From assembly GCA_041485125.1 (NCBI GenBank), contig JBGPIT010000104.1, forward strand, positions 1 to 13,194: a stretch of DNA of 13,194 bases, in the 5' to 3' direction. This stretch comes from JBGPIT01 sp041485125. Its GTDB lineage: Bacteria; Desulfobacterota; Binatia; UTPRO1. The notes under the pieces are model-generated. The model saw only the letters and a program-made list of their open reading frames with translations, did no database searches and had not been told where the DNA came from. Below are positions 7,813-13,194 of the stretch, one piece after another. The position numbers were made by a program, and so were the translations under genes. How positions within the stretch are numbered: position 1 is the stretch's first letter; every line of letters starts with the position of its first letter.

Positions 7813-8060
7813 GTTTCCGCATCCACCGCTGCCCACTCCGCATGTACGGCCAGGTCGCGCTCTCTGTTCACGCGCCCATCTTCTTCGAGCAGCTTTCGCA
7901 ACTCCGTGCGGGAGCGACCTTTCGCGAGACGTTGAATCGCCTCGTTGATGAAGCGGCTCCGGTTGCCCTTGCTCGCAACGCGATTAAGAAGCCCCAGCGT
8001 CGAGCGAGGGAGGGTGATGTTGATGCGCTCGTAGGTACGGGCGGTTGCTTTTGTGGCCAT
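7788..8060 (-). CDS. Ribbon-helix-helix antitoxin of MazF pair 1
   Basis: A 90-aa protein with a CopG/MetJ-type ribbon-helix-helix near the N-terminus: the strand ERINITLPRST (11-21), then LGLLNRVASKG and NRSRFINEAIQRL (33-45). The C-terminal half (about 50-90) is charged with conserved-looking Trp residues and would wrap the toxin. The start is ATG 8060, chosen because the RHH begins 10 residues in and the promoter/operator lies directly upstream. The longer frame to 8129 runs across the operator and is rejected. By family precedent it would neutralise the toxin and repress its own operon through the palindrome at 8068-8091. Confidence 0.88.
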   Translation of the reverse strand: MATKATARTYERINITLPRSTLGLLNRVASKGNRSRFINEAIQRLAKGRSRTELRKLLEEDGRVNRERDLAVHAEWAAVDAETWPGHRRR

Positions 8061-8066
8061 GCGCGC

Positions 8067-8096
8067 AGAATACACACCCCGGTGTGTATTCGTCAA
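8067..8096 (-). promoter_or_regulatory. Promoter of MazEF pair 1, probably leaderless
   Basis: Minus-strand TTGACG (8096-8091, 5/6) and TATTCT (8072-8067, 4/6) are 18 nt apart. Six nt (GCGCGC) separate the -10 box from the antitoxin ATG at 8060, leaving no room for a ribosome binding site. The palindromic operator fills the space between the two boxes. Confidence 0.6.
8068..8091. promoter_or_regulatory. Palindromic operator of MazEF pair 1
   Basis: An 11-bp perfect inverted repeat, GAATACACACC (8068-8078) and GGTGTGTATTC (8081-8091), with a 2-nt CC centre. It covers the spacer and touches both promoter boxes, so a bound repressor would block RNA polymerase. RHH antitoxins usually bind such sites as dimers of dimers. 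It is the cleanest palindrome I see in the window and is A/T-richer than its surroundings. Confidence 0.75.
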
Positions 8097-8110
8097 ACAT
8101 TGCACCCGCA

Positions 8111-8259
8111 TTCGAGCTGGGCTCGTCACGGCTCACCAGCGGCGACCTGCTTGGCGCCGGCTCTCAGGCCGAACGCTCGCGGTGCTTACTGCCGACGTTT
8201 CCGTCCTCCCGATCGAAGCGTTCCTCGATGCGCTCCGCGCCGGCGAGGTGATCGGCTGA
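8111..8259 (+). pseudogene. Probable C-terminal remnant of an AAA/DUF4143 ATPase, frameshifted
   Basis: Two plus-strand pieces in different frames resemble the tail of DUF4143 ATPases. At 8111-8155 one frame reads FELGSSRLTSGDLLG, like the family's nuclease-fold strand followed by a 'dL.gL' helix. At 8170-8259 another frame reads VSVLPIEAFLDALRAGEVI before a TGA, like the family's terminal 'vlPv..FL..L' segment. The order and strand match the Walker A stub at 7293-7409, as if one gene had lost its middle to the MazEF cassette between. The match is from memory of the family's general pattern, so confidence is moderate. No other gene is visible between 8092 and 8283. Confidence 0.4.
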
Positions 8260-8283
8260 AGCTCACGGCGGGCGCCTACCGCT

Positions 8284-8607
8284 TCACTCTCCCAGGTACA
8301 GCGCGATCGCTTCGTTCACTCGCGCCATCACGGCGTCCGTTGATTGCCCGATCATCTCGTGCAAACGCGCGGTGCTGACTTGGCGGATGCCGGGAATGAC
8401 CGCGAAAGACGTTTTCAGCCCGGGCGCTGCGACACGAAGCCGGAGGGGCCAAATCTCTGGCGCGCGAGTGGAAAGCGGCACCACCACCACGGATTCGAGC
8501 CGCTCGTTGTAGACCGAGTTCGAAACGACGATGGCAGGGCGCACCTTGCCCATCTCGGGAGGGCTCGCCGGCTCGAGGTTGATCCAGTAGACGCTGCCGC
8601 GCGTCAT
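8284..8607 (-). CDS. mazF: MazF/PemK-family toxin (pair 2)
   Basis: A 107-aa compact MazF-family protein: RGSVYWINLEP (3-13), GKVRPAIVVSNSVYNER (20-36), and VVVVPLST (40-47), with the C-terminal helix ending ALYLGE. It should be a sequence-specific RNase like other family members. It differs clearly from the toxin at 7438-7812, for example GKVRPAIVVSN versus KTRPAVVVQND, so the two pairs are not a recent duplication. The start is ATG 8607, which overlaps the antitoxin stop in ATGA. The open frame upstream to 9213 is a shadow of the antitoxin and cyclase genes. Confidence 0.9.
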   Translation of the reverse strand: MTRGSVYWINLEPASPPEMGKVRPAIVVSNSVYNERLESVVVVPLSTRAPEIWPLRLRVAAPGLKTSFAVIPGIRQVSTARLHEMIGQSTDAVMARVNEAIALYLGE

Positions 8608-8849
8608 CGGCGGCTCCGCTTTGGTGGGCGTGCGAGGTCGGCGCGATCCCACTCTTCCAGCCAAGTACGCTCGTCGGCGTGTTGCTGCAGGAAGTCCGTG
8701 TAGCGCTCGGCCGCCGCAATCATCTGTTGGCGGCGGACTTCCTGCCGGAGGATCGACCGGACGTAAGCGGTGAGGCTTTGCGCGGCCGGCTTGGTACGCT
8801 CGAGCTCGGCGAGTAGTTCTCCCTCTACCTTGATAGTAGTCGCCTTCAT
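8604..8849 (-). CDS. Ribbon-helix-helix-like antitoxin of MazF pair 2
   Basis: An 81-aa protein that starts with a short strand (MKATTIKVEGELLAELE), followed by a helix-turn-helix-like region LTAYVRSILRQEV (26-38), as in small RHH antitoxins. The C-terminal part (44-70) is rich in acidic and aromatic residues (RYTDFLQQ, RTWLEEWDRADL), a typical toxin-binding tail. ATG 8849 is the first start in a frame fitting the RHH fold. Its stop overlaps the toxin ATG by 4 nt, so the pair is one operon. No palindromic operator as clear as that of pair 1 is seen upstream. Confidence 0.85.
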   Translation of the reverse strand: MKATTIKVEGELLAELERTKPAAQSLTAYVRSILRQEVRRQQMIAAAERYTDFLQQHADERTWLEEWDRADLARPPKRSRR

Positions 8850-8855
8850 GCCGCA

Positions 8856-8861
8856 AAGGTA
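8856..8861 (-). promoter_or_regulatory. Possible -10 box of MazEF pair 2
   Basis: Minus-strand TACCTT (8861-8856) lies 6 nt before the antitoxin ATG at 8849, the same geometry as in pair 1. The matching -35 position holds only TTCGCT (8884-8879, 17 nt away), a weak match. No Shine-Dalgarno is present. Confidence 0.3.
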
Positions 8862-8973
8862 GCACGCGCACTGCCTCTAGCGAAGCGCGCCCCGCTGCGA
8901 TCATCGCGCCGCTCGCCACGTTGGAGACCGCTCGGCCGCGATCTTTGGCGTGGGCTTTGGTGGGCGCCGCGTG

Positions 8974-8979
8974 TAATCT
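8974..8979 (+). promoter_or_regulatory. Possible -10 box of the adenylate cyclase gene
   Basis: TAATCT lies 7 nt before the GTG start at 8987, again suggesting a leaderless transcript. I see no convincing -35 box at 16-18 nt spacing, so the call rests on the repeated geometry. Confidence 0.3.
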
Positions 8980-8986
8980 TCGCCGC

Positions 8987-10603
8987 GTGGGCAACGTTCC
9001 TTTGAGAGCCAAGCGCGCACGCGTCGTCTTGTGGTTCACCCTCATCATCCTCGTCGTCCTCGGCGTCCACATGCTGGCGACCGTGACGACCAACCTCACG
9101 ATCAGCCAGATGCGGAGCCTGAGCCCGTTCGCGCAGGAAGTGCGCGCGTTCGAGGAGACGCTGCTGCCGTACTGGCGGCCGGCGATGTACCTGATCGCGA
9201 CGGCGGTGATCATCGTCTACCTCTCGCCGATCGCGTTCTACTTCTGGCGCGGGCAGGAGACGGCGATCCCGGAGTGCGTGCAGCGCCGGGTGGTGCGGGC
9301 GCCGGCGGTGGTCGCGGTGATGAGCTTCGTGCCGTGGTGCGTCGGCGCGGTCGCCTTTCCGCTCATGACCTACCGGCATTTCGGGCACTGGTCGGCGGAT
9401 CTGATGTCGCAGCAGGTCCTCGGCCCGGTCGTGAACGGCTTCCTCGCGGCCGCGACGTCGTATCTGCTGCTCGAGTGGGTCTTCCGCGGCACCATCTTTC
9501 CGCGTGTCTTCCCGTCGGGCCGGCTCGCCGAGGTGCCGGGCGCGATGGCGCCCGGCGTGCGCGCGCGTTTCCTGATCTTCCTGGTCGCGATCGTGTTCGT
9601 GCCGCTCTTCTCGATGCTCGGCCTGATCCGCGCGGCGGCGATGCGGGTGGACGAGGGCCTCTCCGCCGCCGAGGTGGTCGCATCGACGCGCGACGCGGGC
9701 ACGATCGTCTTCTTCCTCTACGTCGCGCTCGGCGTGGTGCTGACGTTGATTCTCGCGCGCTCGCTGACGCGACCGCTCGGCGAGGTCGCGAGTGCGCTCA
9801 GGCGCGTGCAGCGCGGCGATCTCGACGTGCATCTACAAGTTGGCTCGGCGGACGAGGTCGGCGTCCTCGAGGACGGCGTCAACGCGATGGTCACGGCGCT
9901 CCGCGATCGCGAGCGCATCCTCCAGACGTTCGGCCGCGTGGTCGAGCCCTCGGTGCGCGACCACCTGCTCTCGGGGGCGGTCGGCCTCGGCGGCGAGGTG
10001 CGGACGGCCTCGGTCCTCTTCTGCGACCTGCGTGATTTCACCGCGATGGCCGAACGCACGCCGCCGACGGAGGTGGTCGCGACGTTGAACGAGTTCTTCA
10101 CCGTGATGACCGCGTGGGTGCGCGAGTGCGGCGGCTTCGTCGACAAGTTCATCGGCGACGCGATGCTCGTCGTCTTCGGCCTCTTCGGCCGCGACGGCAC
10201 CACCCCCGACGCAGCCGGCGCGGCGGCCGCGGTGCGCTGCGCGGTCGGCATGGGGGCGCGGCTCGACGAGCTCAACGTGCGACGGGTGGCGGCGGGGCGC
10301 GAGCCGCTCGAGCTGACAGCGGCGATCCACACCGGTGAGGTGCTCGCGGGGACGATCGGCGCCGCCGATCGCCACGAGTTCACCGTGATCGGCGACACCG
10401 TCAACGTCGCGGCCCGCCTGCAACATCTCTGCAAGGAGGAGGGTTGCACGCTGCTCGTCACCGAGCGCACCTACGAGCTCGCCCACGCCGGCGGTGCCGG
10501 CGACGAGCTCAGCCTGCACGACGAGGTGCGCGTCCGCGGCCGCTCGACGCCGATCCGCGTCTTCGCGCTCGGGGCGATTCGCCCCGCGCGCGCCGCCGTC
10601 TGA
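8987..10603 (+). CDS. Membrane-bound class III adenylate cyclase with HAMP domain
   Basis: A 538-aa protein with six probable membrane helices (about 12-31, 66-87, 107-127, 147-165, 193-213, 239-258), a HAMP linker (about 255-307, SLTRPLGEVASALRRVQRGD), and a cytoplasmic class III cyclase domain (about 335-500). Metal ligands are D347 (VLFCDLRDFT) and D391 (FIGDAM). K387 (VDKFIGD) and T466 (EFTVIGD) occupy the usual adenine-selecting positions, and N473/R477 (GDTVNVAARLQ) stabilise the transition state, so ATP is the likely substrate and the enzyme looks active. The layout resembles mycobacterial Rv1319c/Rv3645-type cyclases. No separate sensor domain is seen; the membrane part or the loop 32-65 may sense. 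I chose GTG 8987 over the track start at 8921 because a -10-like box sits 7 nt before it and the preceding 22 residues look non-coding. Confidence 0.92.
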   Translation: MGNVPLRAKRARVVLWFTLIILVVLGVHMLATVTTNLTISQMRSLSPFAQEVRAFEETLLPYWRPAMYLIATAVIIVYLSPIAFYFWRGQETAIPECVQRRVVRAPAVVAVMSFVPWCVGAVAFPLMTYRHFGHWSADLMSQQVLGPVVNGFLAAATSYLLLEWVFRGTIFPRVFPSGRLAEVPGAMAPGVRARFLIFLVAIVFVPLFSMLGLIRAAAMRVDEGLSAAEVVASTRDAGTIVFFLYVALGVVLTLILARSLTRPLGEVASALRRVQRGDLDVHLQVGSADEVGVLEDGVNAMVTALRDRERILQTFGRVVEPSVRDHLLSGAVGLGGEVRTASVLFCDLRDFTAMAERTPPTEVVATLNEFFTVMTAWVRECGGFVDKFIGDAMLVVFGLFGRDGTTPDAAGAAAAVRCAVGMGARLDELNVRRVAAGREPLELTAAIHTGEVLAGTIGAADRHEFTVIGDTVNVAARLQHLCKEEGCTLLVTERTYELAHAGGAGDELSLHDEVRVRGRSTPIRVFALGAIRPARAAV

Positions 10604-10661
10604 CGGCAGGCGTCACGGCTGGCGGACGACCTGCGTCGGAATGGCGCGGCGTTCTTTTTCC

Positions 10662-10691
10662 TTGACGGGTTTCCGGTACACCCGATAGCGT
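10662..10691 (+). promoter_or_regulatory. Predicted promoter of the secreted repeat protein
   Basis: TTGACG (10662-10667, 5/6) is followed after 18 nt by TAGCGT (10686-10691), which keeps the T-A---T frame of a -10 box. The ATG at 10703 lies 11 nt further on, so the leader would be only a few nucleotides long. A T-run (10653-10660) precedes the -35 box. Confidence 0.45.
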
Positions 10692-10702
10692 CGCGCGCTC
10701 CC

Positions 10703-11989
10703 ATGCGAACCCACCGACGCCAACTCATACTCCTCGCGGTAGCCGCCCTTACGCTCCTCGCAATCGTGCCGGTGTCGGAGGCGCTGCATCGACAGACGCC
10801 GTCGCTGCTCCAGGTCACGACCATCCCGTCGCAGGACGTCGGCGGCGCGAAGTTCATCGGCGGCTCGAACCTGGTGGTCTTTCATTCCGACGCGGATCTC
10901 CTCGGCAACGGGAACACGATCCCGAACATCTTCATCTTCGACCTCAAGCTGCGCTCGAAGAACCATCTCGAAGGCATCTTCCAGATGACGTTCGGCGCGC
11001 AGCCGAGCCGTCGACCCAGCGCAGCGCGCCGCGGCCGCACGTTGGCGTTCGAGTCGGAGGCGGACCTTCTCAACAACGGCAGCACCGGCCTGCAGGTCTT
11101 CGCCGCGGACCACGTGGTGTCCCACAAAGGCCCAAAGGTCCCGTTGTTCCAGGTGACGAAAGCGTCGAGCAGCAGCTTCGACGCGCACCTGAGCGAGAAC
11201 GGTCGCTTCCTCGTGTTCACCTCGACCGCCGATCTCCGGAACGAGGGGTTGCCGGCAGGCACTCATCTGTATCGGTCCGATCTGAAGAAGGCGCATCTCG
11301 GCGAGCCGACGTGCCCCGCCTATCCCTGCAACCTCAACCCCGGTCTCGATCTCCTCACGCGCGAGGTCGCGGGGCGTCCTTCGATCGACAAGCTGGGATT
11401 ATTGGTCGCGTTCGAGTCCGCGGGCGACGTACTCGGCCCGGGAACCTCGAACGGCTTCTCGCAGGTCTACGTCTACGACTTCAATTTGAACCTCATGCGA
11501 AGGATGACGAACGGGCTCGCCGACAGCAGAAACGCGGTCATGATACGCAACGGCACGAAGGTCGTCTTCGAGTCGGCGGCCAACCTGATCGGGAACGGCA
11601 ACGCTCGCTTCAACATCTTCGAGGCGGACATCGCGCAGCCCCTGCCGGTGACCCACCAGCTCACGTTCGGCACCGACGGCGACTCGACCGCACCGTCCGT
11701 CAACGCCAAGGCCGACCGCATCGTCTTCTCGTCGACCGCGACGCTCACCGCGGGCGCGAACGGCATGAACCAACTCTACCTGCTCGAGCTCGACGGCAAC
11801 CACCTCACTCGCCTGACGAGCGTGCCGGACGCGATCGACGAGTCTTCGACCGAGCTCAACTTCTTCGTCTTCACCAGCAGCTCGGACTTGACCGGCAACG
11901 GCAATTCGCAGCCGCAGGTCTTTCTCGGCAATACCTTCAAGCTCCTCGATCCGAGCCTGCCGACGCCCACGCCGCTCGCGACGCCCTAG
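10703..11989 (+). CDS. Secreted seven-repeat protein, probable seven-bladed beta-propeller (TolB/PD40-like)
   Basis: A 428-aa protein. It starts with a Sec signal peptide (basic MRTHRR, hydrophobic 8-22, likely cleavage near 26-28), so it acts in the periplasm or outside. Seven copies of a short unit, roughly hVFxSxADLxGNGNxxxQhFhxD, begin at about residues 57, 114, 169, 234, 287, 340 and 387. Intervening segments carry LFQVT, MTFG or RLTS strands, as in WD40-like PD40/TolB propellers. Seven units fit a complete seven-bladed ring. There is one Cys pair (C204/C209). The chain ends in a Pro/Thr tail, LPTPTPLATP. No catalytic motif is seen; a binding or scaffold role is the best guess. The ATG is fixed by the signal peptide. 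Confidence 0.8.
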   Translation: MRTHRRQLILLAVAALTLLAIVPVSEALHRQTPSLLQVTTIPSQDVGGAKFIGGSNLVVFHSDADLLGNGNTIPNIFIFDLKLRSKNHLEGIFQMTFGAQPSRRPSAARRGRTLAFESEADLLNNGSTGLQVFAADHVVSHKGPKVPLFQVTKASSSSFDAHLSENGRFLVFTSTADLRNEGLPAGTHLYRSDLKKAHLGEPTCPAYPCNLNPGLDLLTREVAGRPSIDKLGLLVAFESAGDVLGPGTSNGFSQVYVYDFNLNLMRRMTNGLADSRNAVMIRNGTKVVFESAANLIGNGNARFNIFEADIAQPLPVTHQLTFGTDGDSTAPSVNAKADRIVFSSTATLTAGANGMNQLYLLELDGNHLTRLTSVPDAIDESSTELNFFVFTSSSDLTGNGNSQPQVFLGNTFKLLDPSLPTPTPLATP

Positions 11990-12009
11990 GGACGCCTCGG
12001 CGGAGATTC

Positions 12010-12420
12010 CTACGTGACGCGCGCGGCTTCGAGGAGCCGAGTGTCGGCGCTCACGAGCTCGAGGCCTTCGAGCCGGCGACGGGCGAGCAGGAACGTCGCG
12101 AGATGCAGCGCATCGAGCGTGTGCAGGGGCTTCGTGGGCGCTACCTGCCGGGCGAGGTCACAGACCGCCCGGGTCAACTCCCAGATCTCGCAGCGCGCCC
12201 ACACGGCCTCGACCTCGCGTTCCGCGTCGGCGAGACGCTCCTCACTACTCTGCTGCATCGTCCTCAGCCGCGAGAGCGCACGTGCCGATTCCACGAGTGC
12301 AAGGCGAGACGTGACGAGCGTCGAGGCCGCGCGAATCTTCGCTTCCAGATCCGGTGTCGTTCCGCTCTCGAGCACGGCGCGGAGGACGACGGAGGTATCG
12401 AGGTACAGCGGCGTGCTCAC
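12010..12420 (-). CDS. PIN-domain ribonuclease toxin (VapC-like)
   Basis: A 136-aa PIN-domain protein with all four acidic residues of a VapC active site: D8 (LYLDTS), E44 (ALVESARA), D103 (HTLDALHLA) and D126 (VSADTRLL). VapC toxins are Mg2+-dependent RNases that cut tRNA or rRNA. The start is GTG 12420, immediately before the first beta strand; a Shine-Dalgarno is weak. It follows the antitoxin stop by 12 nt and shares its promoter. Its stop end lies 20 nt from the convergently transcribed repeat-protein gene, with no clear terminator between them. Confidence 0.9.
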   Translation of the reverse strand: MSTPLYLDTSVVLRAVLESGTTPDLEAKIRAASTLVTSRLALVESARALSRLRTMQQSSEERLADAEREVEAVWARCEIWELTRAVCDLARQVAPTKPLHTLDALHLATFLLARRRLEGLELVSADTRLLEAARVT

Positions 12421-12432
12421 GATCTCGCTGCC

Positions 12433-12732
12433 CTAGCGTTCGCTTCGGATCTCGTCCATCAGCTCGAGGGCGGTTCCGGCGGGGAGGCCGATTCCTCGCG
12501 ACCGCCAGCTCCAGCTTCGCTTCGGCAGCGCCGAACGCGTGACGTCTCCCGCATCCGAGAGCGCCTCGAGGATGTCTTCGAGCTCGTCGGCGGCGCGGAC
12601 CCGACGTCGAGCAGGACGCATCTCGGCCACGACCTCGTCGCGCTCGGTCACGAGGATCGTCTCGCCGGTCTTCACCAGCCGAAGGTACTCGGAAAGGCGT
12701 GCCTTCAGCTGTTTCACTCCAACCGCCTTCAT
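12433..12732 (-). CDS. Phd/YefM-family antitoxin paired with the PIN toxin
   Basis: A 99-aa protein whose N-terminus is a textbook Phd/YefM fold: MKAVGVKQLKARLSEYLRLV (1-20), then GETILVTERDEVVAEMRP (23-40). The C-terminal part (about 50-99) is poorly ordered and ends LPAGTALELMDEIRSER, the type of tail that lies in the toxin groove. It should neutralise the PIN toxin and repress the operon. ATG 12732 gives the canonical start and lies 8 nt from a good -10 box. The toxin gene follows after 12 nt. Confidence 0.9.
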   Translation of the reverse strand: MKAVGVKQLKARLSEYLRLVKTGETILVTERDEVVAEMRPARRRVRAADELEDILEALSDAGDVTRSALPKRSWSWRSRGIGLPAGTALELMDEIRSER

Positions 12733-12740
12733 CGATCGGC

Positions 12741-12769
12741 ATGGTAGTCCCCGGTGGTCACAACGTCAA
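12741..12769 (-). promoter_or_regulatory. Promoter of the Phd/VapC-like operon, probably leaderless
   Basis: Minus-strand TTGACG (12769-12764, 5/6) and TACCAT (12746-12741, 4/6) are exactly 17 nt apart, and the ATG is 8 nt downstream of the -10 box. GGTAGTC (12743-12749) and GGTGGTC (12753-12759) form a 10-bp-phased direct repeat over the spacer that could serve as antitoxin binding half-sites. Confidence 0.6.
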
Positions 12770-12829
12770 CGAGGCTCATCGCCGCGGTTGCTCGCGTCTC
12801 GTGAGCTACATGCTGGCGGAGCTACGGTG

Positions 12830-12976
12830 ATGCGCTGCGCTGCCTGCGGCTACGAGAACCGCGATGCGGCGAAGTTCTGCGAGAAGTGCGCCGGGCCGCT
12901 CGATCGGAGCTGCGCCCCACCGCGGATCAGATCGACCCAGCAACACCGGCGCGGGCTCGATTGCCGCATTAGCTAA
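12830..12976 (+). pseudogene. Small zinc-ribbon ORF, probably the truncated N-terminus of a larger gene
   Basis: A 48-aa frame with a Shine-Dalgarno (GGAG, 12818-12821, 8 nt spacing). It starts MRCAACGYENRDAAKFCEKC, a CxxC-N10-CxxC zinc ribbon with ligands C3, C6, C17 and C20. The opening closely resembles the double zinc ribbon that begins many class III adenylate cyclase/AAA-ATPase fusion proteins (pattern CxxCxxENxxxAKFCxxCxxxL). After SCA (27-29) the expected second ribbon is lost: the sequence becomes basic and low in structure, then ends at TAG. I read it as a decayed gene start, but a real 48-aa zinc-ribbon protein cannot be excluded, given the intact start signals. It overlaps no other gene. 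Confidence 0.5.
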
Positions 12977-12989
12977 TTCGTGTTAGTCA
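12961..12989 (+). promoter_or_regulatory. Possible promoter of the right-edge antitoxin
   Basis: TTGCCG (12961-12966) and TAGTCA (12984-12989) are 17 nt apart, with the GTG start 7 nt further on. The spacing matches the DUF29 promoter, but the -10 box ends in A instead of T. The stretch around 12968-12996 is clearly A/T-richer than its surroundings. Confidence 0.3.
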
Positions 12990-12996
12990 ACTTTCT

Positions 12997-13194
12997 GTGA
13001 AGGTGGTGACGATTCACGCGGCGAAAACCCATCTGTCGCGCCTGATCGAGGAAGTTGCGGGCGGCGAGCAAGTCGTCATCGCGCGTGGCAAGGACCCGGT
13101 GGCGCGGCTCGTGCCCATCAAGCCGCAGAAGAAGGGCCGCGTGTTCGGTGCCATGCGCGGTCGCGCCAAGGTCGACCGGCGCTTCTTCGCGCCC
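12997..13194 (+). CDS. Phd/YefM-family antitoxin, 3' end beyond the window
   Basis: The first 66 codons of a Phd-type antitoxin: KVVTIHAAKTHLSRLIEEVA (2-21), then GEQVVIARGKDPVARLVPIK (23-42), followed by a basic stretch ending RRFFAP at the edge. The N-terminal KVVTIHAAKTHLSRLI form is typical of antitoxins partnered with PIN-domain (VapC) toxins, so a toxin gene should follow just outside. GTG 12997 is chosen; GTG 13003 would also work. No Shine-Dalgarno is seen. It differs in sequence from the Phd-type antitoxin at 12433-12732. Confidence 0.88.
   Translation, partial: MKVVTIHAAKTHLSRLIEEVAGGEQVVIARGKDPVARLVPIKPQKKGRVFGAMRGRAKVDRRFFAP

Noticed and set aside
8608..9213. Upstream extension of the second MazF frame, and the 328-aa minus-strand frame at 8846-9832
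   Set aside because: Both are antisense to the cyclase or overlap the antitoxin in another frame. The latter is His/Arg/Asp-rich low-complexity sequence.
10595..10607. Palindrome GCCGTC-T-GACGGC overlapping the cyclase stop codon, considered as a terminator
   Set aside because: The loop is a single base and no T-run follows directly; the T-run at 10653-10660 is too far away.
11311..12747. 478-aa plus-strand open frame
   Set aside because: It is an out-of-frame reading of the propeller gene that continues antisense through the Phd/PIN pair; composition is Arg/His-rich with no domain.
1..13194. CRISPR arrays, tRNA/rRNA genes, transposase genes or terminal inverted repeats of insertion sequences
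   Set aside because: None was seen on either strand by reading; no regularly spaced repeats or tRNA-like cloverleaf sequence stood out. Small non-coding RNAs cannot be excluded by eye.

Overview
This GC-rich window (about two-thirds G+C by eye) reads as the chromosome of an environmental, probably Gram-negative bacterium. Reading frames have G/C-heavy third positions, and GTG/TTG starts are common. Nothing fixes the phylum. The gene content would suit a myxobacterial, desulfobacterial or Binatota-like lineage, but that is inference. No rRNA, tRNA, CRISPR array or insertion sequence is visible, and no gene-free stretch exceeds 300 bases.

Positions 1-6629 are one side of a surface-polysaccharide locus built from two divergent operons. 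Leftward run a class I methyltransferase, a fused ATP-grasp/low-molecular-weight tyrosine phosphatase, and the 5' end of a gene that may encode a polysaccharide deacetylase. Rightward run a GT-B glycosyltransferase, a Wzx-type flippase and an FkbM methyltransferase. The 226-bp divergent gap holds back-to-back sigma70-like promoters whose -35 boxes lie in an imperfect inverted repeat. Together these genes would build, modify and export a glycan, with the phosphatase domain as a possible regulator.

A lone DUF29 gene (6697-7167) separates this locus from an accessory region. From about 7293 to 8850 there are two complete MazEF-like toxin-antitoxin pairs. The first lies between what look like the N-terminal and C-terminal remnants of one AAA/DUF4143 ATPase gene. 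Its promoter carries an almost perfect 24-bp palindromic operator.

Next come two ordinary-looking rightward genes: a six-TM HAMP adenylate cyclase (8987-10603) and a secreted protein with seven internal repeats, probably a seven-bladed beta-propeller (10703-11989).

The right end (12010-13194) holds a Phd/VapC-like pair, a 48-aa zinc-ribbon ORF that looks like the truncated start of a larger gene, and the 5' part of another Phd-type antitoxin cut by the window edge.

Several transcription-unit-first genes lack a Shine-Dalgarno sequence and have a TANNNT -10-like box 6-8 nt (in one case 11 nt) before the start codon, which suggests leaderless transcripts. The methyltransferase that opens the leftward operon instead has a strong Shine-Dalgarno and a leader of about 75 nt.
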